NCBI GenBank assembly: GCA_001600055.1
Contig: BCIV01000013.1
Span: 248,001 to 312,000, forward strand
Direction of reading: 5' to 3'
Source: Filobasidium wieringae
Lineage: Eukaryota > Basidiomycota > Tremellomycetes > Filobasidiales > Filobasidiaceae
DNA length: 64,000 nt
Of the stretch, positions 23,008-33,836 are shown one piece after another (positions within the stretch are counted from its first letter, which is position 1; each line of letters opens with the position of its first letter). The notes below the pieces were generated by a model that was not told where the DNA came from, did no database searches, and was given only the letters and a program-made list of their open reading frames with translations. A program made the position numbers and the translations under genes.

Positions 23008-26000
23008 ATGGTAGAAGCCATCGAATCACTCCAACCGGAATCATCCAAGCCTGCCTGGAAAGATCCCCGAACTCTCCGTACTCATGCCGAAATCCAGCAA
23101 CATCTAGCACTCCTTACAGCCCGGGAGAACCAGCTTTCCGTAGCTCTCAATGAAATCATCAGTAATCGTACGGGAATAGATGAGAGTATACAACGACTGA
23201 ACGCTTTGGTTCCCAAAGTCCAACATCTCGAGCTCGAAGTAAACGGTCGGAACAATAACAAGAACAACCACCATCATAGTTCGCGTAATTCGTTCGCTTC
23301 CCCTACACAGCAAAGACCTGCAGTATTTGGGGATTCGGATGACGACTCTGATGAAGATAATGACGAGGGCCTAGTCGAGCGGGTGAGAAGGGTATGGATC
23401 ACTAGTGAGAGAGTAGGAGGAAAGGTTAGGAAGTTGGATGATGAGGTTGGACGTATCAAGGAGGCTTCCGAGAGGGTCCAAGAGGTTTTGGAACTCAAGG
23501 TACTTTTTTTACAGAACCTTAGTTCTAGGACTACGCTAAACTGGCTTTTAACCATTGTAGAGCGCATTGCAATCCCTAAGAGCAGCTATCCCAAAAGGAG
23601 ACTGGGAATTAGCTACTCGTTGCTGCAAAAGAGCAATGGATATAAAAAAGGAGGTCCTCGAGGGAGCATTTAGTGCCCGAGTAATCGTAAGTCATCGACC
23701 TTGCTCCTTCTAGCCTAGCCTATATACTGACCCGTCTGCTATTACCTTTCGAAACTTATCAGCCAACATCATCCGACCCCCTCCCCCCACCTCAAGCGCT
23801 GGAACAACTCCGGACTCAACTCTTGATCACTTTCAAGGATGAGTTCAATCAAGCAAGTGCGAAGAAGGATGAGCAAGCTACTAGCAGGTTCTTCAAGCTG
23901 TTCCCTATGATCGGTGCAGAGGTGCGTTCTTGTTGTCTCCATGTGAGGTGAATCGAGGATCAGAAGCTGATTCGAGTACGATCGATACGGTTCACGCGGT
24001 GCAGGAAGAGGGTTTAGAGGTTTATGGGGATTTCGTCACTACTCTCGTCAACGCACGAAACCCAACCAGTGGGAAACGTAAGTGACCCCTATTTTGCTTC
24101 TCTTGCCTTTCGTTACCATTTCAGGCTGACCGACCTCACAACTCCTCCAGCGTCTTCTCCATTGTACTACATCGCCCACCTTACTTCACTCTTGGAGAGC
24201 ATCGCCCTCATCATCGATCAGCATCAAAACGTCGTCGACAAGTATTATGGAGAAGGCAAGATGAGGGTGGTCGTGGGGAGATTACAGGCCGAGGCTGATA
24301 AGGTTGTCAAGGGGTTGGTGGAAGGTTGGGAAGATGAGAGGAGGGTGGGAAGATTGGTCAGTCTCAGTTCATCAGATTCAGAGACAGCTGTAAGACGGGC
24401 CGACCAATCAGATTTAATGATAGATATCGGAGACTAAACAGACTCTGTTCGAATATCTGAACAACCCAGTTCAGTCCAGCTCATTATCGAGCGCTACCGC
24501 CCACGTTCAAGCGTCTCTCACAGCTCTCTCTCACGCACAACAAGGTCTAGCAGGTCTACCCGGTGCTGCGACTTCTTTACTAGCGCAATATGCAGGAGCC
24601 AAACGACCCCAGGAAGAAATCGCTCTTGAACAACAGCAGCCGGAAGAGCAGGAGGAGAGGAGAGGGCCTGATCCAAGGGATGTGGATAGGATCGTAGGAG
24701 AGATGGTGACGCTCAGTGGGAGGTGGGCTTTGTATAGAAGGTTTGCTTGGAATCGATTGGCAGTGAGTTTGAGCTTCAGATTCAGACTGTACGACGTGTT
24801 GATGTTTGGTCTGGCATCAGATTGAAGACGATTCAGAGGCGAATACTCCGACGGGCGAGATCAACAACGAAGTTCTACCAACGGATACGGTCATCACCGA
24901 GATCGACGAGTCTGACAGTCAGAAGGTAATATCGAACATGCTTCGAACTTATTACGAACCGTTGGAGGCTTGGTATCTCCGGACCAGTATTGAAAAGGTC
25001 AGATCTTTTCTCGATCCTAAAATCACCCATTGCACCTGCTGAGATCTGGACAATGTAGTCTCACAAAATGGATACTCCCGACCTGACAGATCGACCACAC
25101 GTGTCGTCGGTTGTGGATGATGTCTTCTACCTACTGAAACTCGTGTTAAATCGTGTCATCACCTCCGGATCGATCTCAACCCTCAAGTCGATGTCGGACA
25201 ATGTGGGTAGGATCATGGAGAGAGACTACCTGGGAGTATTGCAGAAGAAGATGGACGCTGTTTATTCCGGTGGTGGAGCCGCTATCGGCTTATTGGGCAG
25301 TAACCTACCTGGAGTGAACAAGGAAGCCGAGAAGGAGAGGCGAGAGAAAGAATTGAGGATCAGTTACAGTGTGAGTCAGCTATGTACCTGGACGGGATAC
25401 AGAGAAGTGGCTTACGCGTAAAGCCACGGACAGGTGCTCCTGAATGATCTTGACCTTTCGGCGAGCTATATGGAGCGCTTGGTCGATGAGACGCTGTCTG
25501 GAGGTTTGGCGGAGCAGTGGTTCCTCGATACAGAACTACCGATAGTTCAACGGGAACTAAAGAAGCTCGTCGATCTCGGTAATAGGATGCGCTCTGTTTC
25601 CAAGGTGGGTTTTAGCACACGCAACCTAATGGCGTGGTCACACGTTCTGACATGAAACATGTTCGTTGTTACAGTCGGGAATTGATCAACTTTTCAACCA
25701 ATTGACGAGACCTCGCTTGCGAAGTCTGCTTGAGGACGTCTACAAGGGCGTGTCGTACTTGCTTGACGAGGACACATATGCCGAGGCTGAAAATGACGAT
25801 CTCGTACGAAAGAGATTCATGAAGGGCTGGGAACCGCTAGTGGAAGGCTATAAAGTGGGTCACTGAGATCGCGATTCTAGTTCTGGCTCTGACAGTTCGA
25901 AAACAGGCAAGCTTCACGGATACCAACTTCCATGCCTTCTTCTCGATGATGGTTGAGGTGCTCGTCCGGCCATGGGAAAAGATGGTACTTGGCATGCGGT

Positions 26001-26292
26001 TCACCGAATTAGGGGCAATCAGGTTTGATCGTGACGTCCGATCCGTGTCCAACTACCTATCCTCCCAGACCGACTTTGGTGGTTCAAGAGAAAAGTTTAC
26101 GAGGTTGCAGCAGATGGCAACGATCTTGAACTTGGATCCCGTGAGTGTGACTAGATCTTCGAGAGATGCTCCGTATTTACAGTCTTACTGCTACGATAGG
26201 ATGAGGATCCAGAAGAGTTCTATGGTTCCTCTGGTATTGCTTGGAGGTTGAGTAAAGCGGAGTATGACGGAATCGTCGGTATCAAGGTATAA
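23008..26292 (+). CDS. COG4: conserved oligomeric Golgi complex subunit 4
   Basis: A subunit of the COG tether (lobe A) for retrograde vesicles at the Golgi, needed for glycosyltransferase recycling. Start ATG 23008 (AAAAATGGTAG). The N-terminal coiled-coil region includes ARENQLSVALNEIISNRTGID. Later blocks typical of COG4 are SLLESIALIIDQHQNVVDKYYGEGKM near 24190-24260 (quoted in parts), VVDDVFYLLKLVLNRVI near 25110, LFNQLTRPRLRSLLEDVYK near 25690, and a C-terminal GIAWRLSKAEYDGIVGIK. A low-complexity Asn/His/Asp stretch interrupts the coiled coil near 23250-23360. About ten introns. The last codons are uncertain: reading on from IK gives a stop at 26290-26292. A spliced alternative (intron 26287-26368) would add about 19 residues. 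Confidence 0.88.
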
Positions 26293-26480
26293 GGGCACCC
26301 ATGAGGTTACAAGGTTGTAAAAGGGTTCATGTTAAACCGAGGCATTATCGACGAGATTTTTCATTTAGGCGCGCCTGTCAACAGCTGCTTGTTCACGGCC
26401 GATTGGAAGTAAAGGGATCATCGTATGAAACAGAATTGAATCTGTTGATCGCCCCCATTCAGTAGACGGTCATCATTTTT

Positions 26481-27062
26481 TCATTTTCTACCTGTTTTGC
26501 CGAGCTTTGGCGTTAAATTCAGGGCAAGCATGCGTGAGTGCAGAAAACACGACATCGTTGTCGTCAGGTCCGGAGCTGGATTGGTCGTTCCATTGAGACT
26601 GATTACGCCGTCAGCCGTCATCCCGTAATCAAACCCTCCTTCCAAAGCGTGCGCATGGAAACGCTTGCTTGATTCAAGGATGACACTGACTAGCTGCAAG
26701 TCCTTTGCCGTGTGCCGCAAAGTGCTTCCCAGACGAACAGGCCACTCAAGACACAACACCTCTGCCCCGTCGTAAAGAGCCTGTAATTCCTCCTCCGTGA
26801 CCTTCAAAAGCTCGGCAGCGGTTGGGATCCGTGAAAAGAACAGATTGTGGTCTGGTGAGAGAGCTCTTCTGCCTGTCTCATCGAAACGTATACAACAGTC
26901 AGCCCGTTGCCTGAGCCCAATCCCAAGTTTCTCTTACGTACCTGCTGACGCGTATTCGATCTTGAAGTGGACATACGCGGATGCAGTCAATCCATCGCCT
27001 GAGTCCAATGTCGAGTCGTTTATCCACAGGACATGGCATGTGCTAACACTCGTAGGTGACAT
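26481..27062 (-). CDS. hypothetical protein, two exons
   Basis: I do not recognise this protein. Exon 1 from ATG 27062 encodes MSPTSVSTCHVLWINDS and continues to KIEYASA. A GTACGT donor and a GAGACAG acceptor join it in phase to RRALSPDHNLFFSR. The second exon continues open to 26481 and ends in a basic tail (KLGKTGRK). About 170 residues, no signal peptide or membrane segment. The clean in-phase junction and length argue for a real gene. It converges with COG4. Confidence 0.45.
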
Positions 27063-27480
27063 GTATGAGCTTCTCTAGTTTCAGTTGATATTCACGATCG
27101 ACCTGAGCAAGAGATCGCGAATGTCCATCAGGATGTACTGATGGAGTATTGCTGACTATTCCTTGACTGAAGTCCATAACAATATTGTCCATGGTCATGT
27201 GATTGTGAGACAAGTATGTCGTTCCTCAGAGTAGTGTAAGCGACCTGCTGTGAGCACCTATCTCCTTGATGTAACTTCTCTGTTGTGCTGATATCGCTGG
27301 ATCCTCATCGTTGTTGTCGTTGTTACCCTCTTGAAACGGTCCCTGTCGAATAGTGAGGTTCTGATCAGGGAAGCACATCTGGACAAGACTGATGAATTGC
27401 AAAGGGACGTATTGAAGGCGGATTTGCTCGGTGTGAAGGCGATCGCTCAAGGATGAAAGAATCGATCGAATTGTTATCAC
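27043..27480 (-). CDS. possible small gene, 5' end unresolved
   Basis: Unrecognised. An open stretch on the minus strand (containing LQYVPLQFISLVQMCF) can be joined by a GTCGCT...TTCAG intron to QGIVSNTPSVHPDGHS and then stops at 27043, within the first codons of the neighbouring hypothetical gene. No ATG lies in the listed frame: position 27480 is only where the open frame begins. An exon from ATG near 27658 might supply the start. Treat as tentative. Confidence 0.25.
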
Positions 27481-28039
27481 AAAAGCTGATAAGATGCGTT
27501 AATGACCGAGTTATGAGAGCGGCCGGCAATTGATGAAACGCCGAAGGGTAGCAGTAAAGAAAGGTCTAGCTGCAGGTACTGATATGATATGAATGGCGAG
27601 CGACCGCCATACCCGAAGGAGAAATACGCGCCGGGTCCTCTGGAGGTGATACTTTCCTCCTGCATCCATCCAGCAACAGACGTTTGGCGGTTTGAACAAT
27701 ATCGTGTTTATGCGCAAAAATAGCCATACCCACCTCTCTTAAATGGTATCAGTTGGCGTGTCGTAGGGAAATCATTGATGTAAGAGGACTTGACTGGCAG
27801 ATCCAGTCCGCCCAGATGGTTTAGCGCTCAAGAGGCAGAAACGCGTATTGGTCGCGAACATCACTTCGACTTTCAAATTAAACTGTAAGGAGACCTCTGA
27901 ACAAGCAGGACTGGAGTGTCAAACCTGAAACAAGGGTGTTAACCGAGTGTATGAAATCCAATCGATGCGACGCAAATAACCGATATTACAACCGTTGGAC
28001 CTGTCGATTTCCTGTGCGATCAGGACCAGGATATCGAAA
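27481..28039. other. no supported gene
   Basis: About 560 bases upstream of the small minus-strand frames and downstream of PDX3. Open stretches near 27500-27720 may contain the missing first exon of the gene ending at 27043, but I could not choose a splice pattern. No repeats seen. Confidence 0.35.
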
Positions 28040-28937
28040 TCAAGGGGACAGCCTGTCGATCTTCCAAGATACCTCGGGACCTGACCCTTCTGGTCGAGTA
28101 TAACGGAATCGGTCGTGTAACCTGGACGGCTGACCTGACCAGAATTCGACCTCGCTGGAAAGAGAACTTGGTAAGAGTGGGTAATACAGGGATAGGGTCG
28201 AGGTGGACTTACAAAGGCACGACCCTCCATCCTCCCCAGAACTCGGGACATTCTACAGCTCTCCCTTCAAACTTCTTTTCGATCTTCTTCACTCTCTCCT
28301 CTAATACGCCTTCATCCTCCAAGACTTCGCTTTGTCTACTAGCCCAGGCTCCGAGTTGACTCCCTCGAGGTCGGGAGTTAAAATACTCTACGCTCTCTTC
28401 CCTTGTGACCTTTTCGGCTTTCCCTACTACCCTGATGGAACGGGAAAGTTCCCTCCAGTAGATGGCGATAGAGGCGTACGGGTTGTTCTCCAACTCCCTT
28501 GATTTTCGGGAAGAGTAGTTTGTGTAGAATACGAACCCTGTATCGTCTGCTTGTTTGAGGAGGACGACTCTTGCAGAAGGAATTCCAGAGGGGAGGGAAG
28601 TACAGATGGTCATCGCTTCAGGTTCGTGGACTTCTGGCTGTCCTTCCTTCGGGTTGAGGGCGGAGGATAACCAATGTTGGAACTGTTTCATCGGGTCGGG
28701 GGAGATATCTTCCCTCAGTAGACGAGGTGTCTTGTACTGATTGTGAGAGGTAACCTGGATCTTCTGGGAAGAAGGAGTGGTATGGTCCTGAGCGCCGGCA
28801 TCTTTTGCAGCAGATGTAGGGAGAGAGGGATCTGATTTGACTGCGTCCATTTCGAGTCGGGTCGAGGTTGAGATGAAGGTGCGTAGGAATGATCTAGACG
28901 AGGGTATGGGTGTTGCACGAATCAATCTGGACAACAT
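28040..28937 (-). CDS. PDX3: pyridoxamine/pyridoxine 5'-phosphate oxidase
   Basis: FMN-dependent oxidation of PNP/PMP to pyridoxal 5'-phosphate. ATG 28937 gives [20 protein letters not shown], a possible mitochondrial leader; an internal Met (MDAVKSDPS) could start a cytosolic form. Recognisable blocks are [30 protein letters not shown] (substrate/FMN region), [32 protein letters not shown] and [14 protein letters not shown] single intron near 28210 joins WGGWRVVP to [17 protein letters not shown] and the terminal WKIDRLSP, the standard PNPOx C-terminus. Length about 280 residues. Divergent from PRP38. Confidence 0.94.
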
Positions 28938-29181
28938 TCAAAGTGTTTGACCTTTGAATTTGCGTTTGAAAGAAAGGAAATGTCGATTTCGATCTGAACT
29001 CTGAATTCGTTGGTGTCGTCACTATTTCGGCCGCCGTTGTTATCGACGTGCATACCCGTTATACAATATGCGTTATCAGGCTACTAGAGTGTAGATCAGC
29101 TCTGAACATCACTTTCAACCACTAGTTGCTATCACAATGTAGCTCCAACACCGTCTCCCTCAACCTCTCCCTCTCTTAATA
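28938..29181. promoter_or_regulatory. divergent promoter region PDX3 / PRP38
   Basis: 244 bases between the two start codons. It must serve both genes. GC-rich core (CGGCCGCC near 29029). Confidence 0.5.
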
Positions 29182-30390
29182 ATGGCCAACTCTACGCTCA
29201 AGGGTGCTCTCGCTATCCACGGAGGTAATCCTCAAGTAAAGCCTCCCACACCGCCTACCAAACCAAAAGAACATCGAGCTCACTCAGCCCTTCTCCTAAA
29301 CTACAGTTCCTCATCGAAAAAGTAATCAGAGCAAGAATATATGACAGTATCTACTGGAAAGAACAATGTTTCGCTCTCACAGGTACCTTATCGTCTTAAC
29401 TCCTGTCCTTCTATCAGGCTGAATAATTTCCTAATTCCCTCTCTCGACAGCGGAGACGATCATGGACAAAGCGATCGGTTTGGAATCCATAGGAGGAGTA
29501 TATGCCAATCAAAAACCAACCGAATTCCTCAGTCTCACCTTGAAGTTGTTGACTCTACAACCGGAGCGACCTATTCTCGAAGAATACCTTAAAGCGGAGG
29601 AATTCAAGTGGGTCTTTCGTCATTCTCCAAACGCTGCTCAGAGTGATTCTGAAACGATCTTTGTTGATAGATATCTAAGAGCACTGGCGGCGTTTTACGT
29701 ACGCTTGACTTTCAACTCGATAGACGTTTATGAAGTGTTGGAACCGTTGATGAAGGATTATCGTAAACTGCGGATGAGGGATGTCGGTATGTCCTCTCCC
29801 CGTCCATTCTCATGTCATTTCTTTACTGAACGTGAAGATCCCGAATTCAATAGGGGGATATCATCTGACATACTTTGATGAATTCATCGATCAGTTATTA
29901 ACAGAGGAGAGAGTGTGTGATGTCATCTTGCCTCGGTTGACACGGCGTGATACCCTAGAAGAGACGGAAGGTTTGGCACCACGGACGAGTCTACTGGTAA
30001 GCATTTCAACCTTTCCCCTTCCGATCGCTACATCCGAGCTGACCACCTCTCCATCTCACGATCTCTCAGGAAAAAGCACTACACTCCGACAGAGGATCCC
30101 GTTCACCCTCCCCAACACGAAATCTCCGCCGCTCCATATCCCCCGACCGGCAATCCTACACATCCTACCGTTCCCGTTCCCGCTCCATCTCTCCCGACCG
30201 GATGGACCAATTCGTCCCCTCCCGTACCCCCAGCGAAGCGTATGCGAGCGAGGGCGACGGGTATAGGAGTCGTAGTGCGAGCGTTAGTCCAGATCGGGAA
30301 TTTGAGCAGGGCAGGAAGATGGACGAGAGGGAGGATGATGTGCAGAGTTTTAGGAGTAGGAGTAGGAGCGTTTCGCCAGATAGAGCTTAG
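29182..30390 (+). CDS. PRP38: pre-mRNA-splicing factor PRP38 (PRPF38A-like, RS-tailed)
   Basis: A tri-snRNP/B-complex protein needed for spliceosome activation. ATG 29182 gives MANSTLKGALAIHGGNPQ, nearly the human PRPF38A N-terminus. Splicing continues to FLIEKVIRARIYDSIYWKEQ, then AIGLESIGGVYANQKPTEFL, FYVRLTFNSIDVYEVLEPLM, YFDEFIDQLLTEERVCDVIL and LEETEGLAPRTSLL. The last exons encode an arginine-serine tail (RSRSRSISPDR repeated, ending SRSRSVSPDRA). RS tails occur in metazoan PRPF38A/B; budding-yeast Prp38 lacks an obvious one. One intron (29608-29670, 63 nt) preserves frame if retained. Confidence 0.93.
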
Positions 30391-31931
30391 CGAAAGGGGA
30401 TTGTATGGGTCGATATCCAGCTTATACCAAGATCGATCTTTTCAGCTCGGCGAAACGTTACCAATCTGCATGTACTTGAACGTAGATCCTACCGCTGGAG
30501 GACGGACTGGAGAAAGTTGACCACAAAGCACAAGAACAAGAAGAAAGTGACCAATTTATCTTGCTCAGTCTTTGGATCATTACCATGGGCTAAACATCTT
30601 GCTGAGTAGGGACCCAATCAACTGACAAATTCAACCACCTAAGTTGCCAAGCTGCTACGACCTAAGGGGACCTCACTCAGCTTGGAGAGCGCATGGATTG
30701 GACAATCATCAAACTGATTGCAAACTTTACAGCATCACATGATGAAGTCAAAGCCAATATCGACCTTAAGTACCAGGAATTTGAGCGCCGGTAAGTGACG
30801 AGCCCGTGTGAGCTCTCAGGAGCAATAGGACCCCACTAACAGCCTTACGCAGGGCTACGGTCTCCTACTCGTTCTTACCCTCAAAACTCAAGTGTTTGGG
30901 AAGCCAGTCGTACAGCATCGTTGTAATTTGACGCCATCAACGAGAGTGCTTCGGACAGACACAATCAACGAGAGCTCTCATGCAATCGGTCGATCCGAAA
31001 ACCTAGCATAAACAACTCAACGACCGCTGTCATATCTCACTCGGAAACGCTCTATTTGGCGCGACCTTCCGATATTTGACGCGATGGTTCTACCTAGACG
31101 GCCAGGGTGCCGTCATCCAGCTCCATACCAGCTGTGGTAGACCCTCCATCCCATGTACTGGAAGGAGCCATATAACTAAAGTCTCCACCTGCCAAGACTA
31201 CCCAATAGTCGCCTGCTGATCAGACTTCAGGTCTGGCGCTTGAGCCAGCATCTCATCATGATCCAACGCAGCAGCAGGATCAAAAACTGTGCCGTCACAT
31301 GAGAAATTCTTGCCCCTCTCCCTCTTGCAGTCCTTCCGGAACCTCTTCATCTCGTTGCGCCGCACCGTCGCTCTCTTCACAAAGGTTGATTATGTCATCG
31401 TTCTCCGTCACTGGTACGCTGTCTTCAAGTGGTAGGGCAGACCCGCGCTGTCTATACCTTTCTTCGCCACAATCTGCTTGAGAGGCGGCAGCAGTTCTCT
31501 CAGTTGCAGGGTACGAATCATTAATGCGAGAAACAACGAAAGTAGTAAAGCAGCCCCACGGACTGGATAGACATGGTATACGATGCCATTGCTGCTAGAG
31601 ACGAACCCTAACTTATCGTAAATACGTTGTTGTAGATTCGTTTGCCTCTTATATGACGGTTATGTTAGTCGCTCGGTAGGAACCTATCACGAGAATACTC
31701 AATCCCAGACGTGAGTTGTGAATTGGAAACTTTGGAAGGCAGTGCAGCGTTGAAACGGTTTACCGAACGACTCATGTCAATGTCATCCATGAGAAAAAAA
31801 GTCCCACACCGTTACATGCTCAAGCTAACAATCCGCATCATCGGCGGCCAAAGACTTAAAAGAGACATTACAACTCGACTGAAACTGTTGCTCTTCTTGC
31901 CCTCAACCGGTCAACGATAAGAATCGCCCGT
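30391..31931. other. intergenic, no supported gene
   Basis: 1.54 kb between the convergent 3' ends of PRP38 and RPS4, long for this window. I find no domain-bearing frame on either strand, no tRNA-like cloverleaf and no repeat. Scattered short frames (for example near 31300 and 31710) look random. A non-coding transcript or a fast-evolving gene cannot be excluded. Confidence 0.4.
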
Positions 31932-33291
31932 TTAAGCATCAGCGGCACGCTGCCTTCGGCGCTGGTCACGCTCCTCTGTAAATACGACCAAAGGATTTCA
32001 TCAATGCATGTCCAAAGCGAGAGGAGACCTCTAAAACACTTACCAGCAATGGAGAGCTTGACACCCTTACCCTTGGGCAAAGAGATGAGGGGCTTGTTTC
32101 CCTCTCCGATGACGAAAATGTTCGACAAACTGAAGATACCGAACAGAACCTGGTCAGAATGGAATCACGAGCCATTCCTCACGGCAACAACTGACCGGGT
32201 AGCGAAAGTCCTGTCAAGAACATCCTTGACGTGAACAATGTCGAATCCACCCTGGTGCTTCTCCCTGTGCACGATGACACCGGATCGTCCCATGTTTCGT
32301 CCTCCGGTGACCATGACAACGTTACCAACGTCGAACTTGACGTGGTCAACGATCTTGTTGTTGACCAAGTCGAACTTGACGGTGTCGTTGGCCTTGATGA
32401 TGGGGTCAGGGTAACGGATGGTCCTTCCGTCGTGGGTGATGAGGTAAGGAACTCCCTTCTGTCCCAACTTGTGGTCCTTGACCTTCAACAACTTGTAGGT
32501 AGCCTCCTCAGGGGTGATTCGGTGGATGGTGAATCGTCCCTTGACGTCGTAAAGCAACCTGAAGTGCTCGCCGGACCTCTCGATAGAGACAACGTCCATG
32601 AATCCAGCGGGGAAGGTCTCGTCGGTCCTGACCTTTCCGTCAACCTTGATGGTTCGCTGAGCCATGATGGTGGTGACCTCACGACCGGTCAAGGCGTACT
32701 TGAGACGGTTTCGGAGGAAGATGGTGAGGGGAAGGGATTCACGGAGCTTGTGGGGACCGGGGGACGATCGGGGAGCCTAGAGTGAAAGGAATTTAAATCA
32801 GGATATGAAGCAACTCAGCTTACTGCCATCTATACTCACGTAAGTTCCGGAAAGCTTGTCCAACATCCATGATGAAGGAGCTGCGAGACGCTTAAGGTGC
32901 TTCTTGGGTCCACGAGCCTATGATTGAGAATAGCATTCGAAATCAGTCAGATGACCTGTATCCGTTGGGAGCAACTGGAAGGACGCGGTGAAGAACGTCT
33001 AGACAAGGATAGAATGGATTCAAGGTGTCTTCGAAGGTTTGTCGAATGAATGTTGGAAAGCGACCAATTCGCTCCTAGTGCTTTGTCGAATTCTATCCAA
33101 CTAGGGCACCATCTCCACTCCGCCGTTTCTGCCGCCTTGATCTTCAGTCTTCGCTTTCCATGATCGCTTCGAATTTGCTTGCATCCAGTTGTCGCTTGCT
33201 TTGACTTGTTGGCGAAGGTCCTCCTTCTTTCCATCTATCCTTGTCTCTTTCCCGACGTCCTTCCAGCTGCTAACAACCTGATACGCACCAT
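31932..33291 (-). CDS. RPS4: 40S ribosomal protein S4 (eS4)
   Basis: Exons read [119 protein letters not shown] and the C-terminal [20 protein letters not shown], a full-length eS4. Codon use is strongly biased, as in highly expressed genes. The first conserved exon begins at 32917 with GCT (Ala2) directly after a splice acceptor, so the initiator ATG must lie alone in an upstream exon. The best candidate is ATG 33291-33289 followed by GTGCGT, giving a 371-nt intron. A second (ATG 33111 with GTGCCC donor) is weaker. The 5' boundary is therefore less certain than the rest. Confidence 0.9.
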
Positions 33292-33836
33292 CTTGATCTA
33301 TCTTTTCTTCGTTGGCGGTGAGAAAAGGGTCCTTTTGGGTGAGTTGGCGGTTCACGACACGGATCAACTTGCTCAATCACAGTCGATTTCCTCGAGTTCG
33401 TCGTCGAGTTCGAGGTCGGTGGAAACGCTCGCAGGACCCGATGCGGAAGCGCGACTCAGCGAGAAAGTCAGGCGCGCTTCCGTTTGGTCGACCCCCAACT
33501 GCAACTGGATGGCTCAGAGTAAAGATGTTAGGCAACCCCGGCGCGTCTTGGGCTAACACCGACACGCGTAAACGCTGCTTAGTACGTTTCACCTAGCATA
33601 GGAGCGGTTTCACTTGTTCAAAAGGCTTCACACTAAATACACCACAGCATCATCGAAAACCAAACATTGTGCATGCAGATCAATCTAAAAACATGGATGA
33701 AATCTAAAAATCAAACAACCCGTTGTGTTGACGTGGAGTTGGCCCTCGAACAGACAAAAACTACCGTATCGCATCGCGACCCTCCCCGTCCTATGCAAGA
33801 GTACTCATACAAAGATCCCCTTGTCTAGCGAGCCTC
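33292..33836. other. intergenic: RPS4 upstream region
   Basis: 545 bases holding the RPS4 promoter and the 3' region of the SGNH-like gene. Open frames here (33312-33596 and antisense) have no recognisable domain. Nothing else seen. Confidence 0.4.

Noticed and set aside
32231..32785. 184-codon plus-strand open frame
   Set aside because: Antisense shadow of the RPS4 coding exon, repetitive Val/Asp/Leu composition, no domain.
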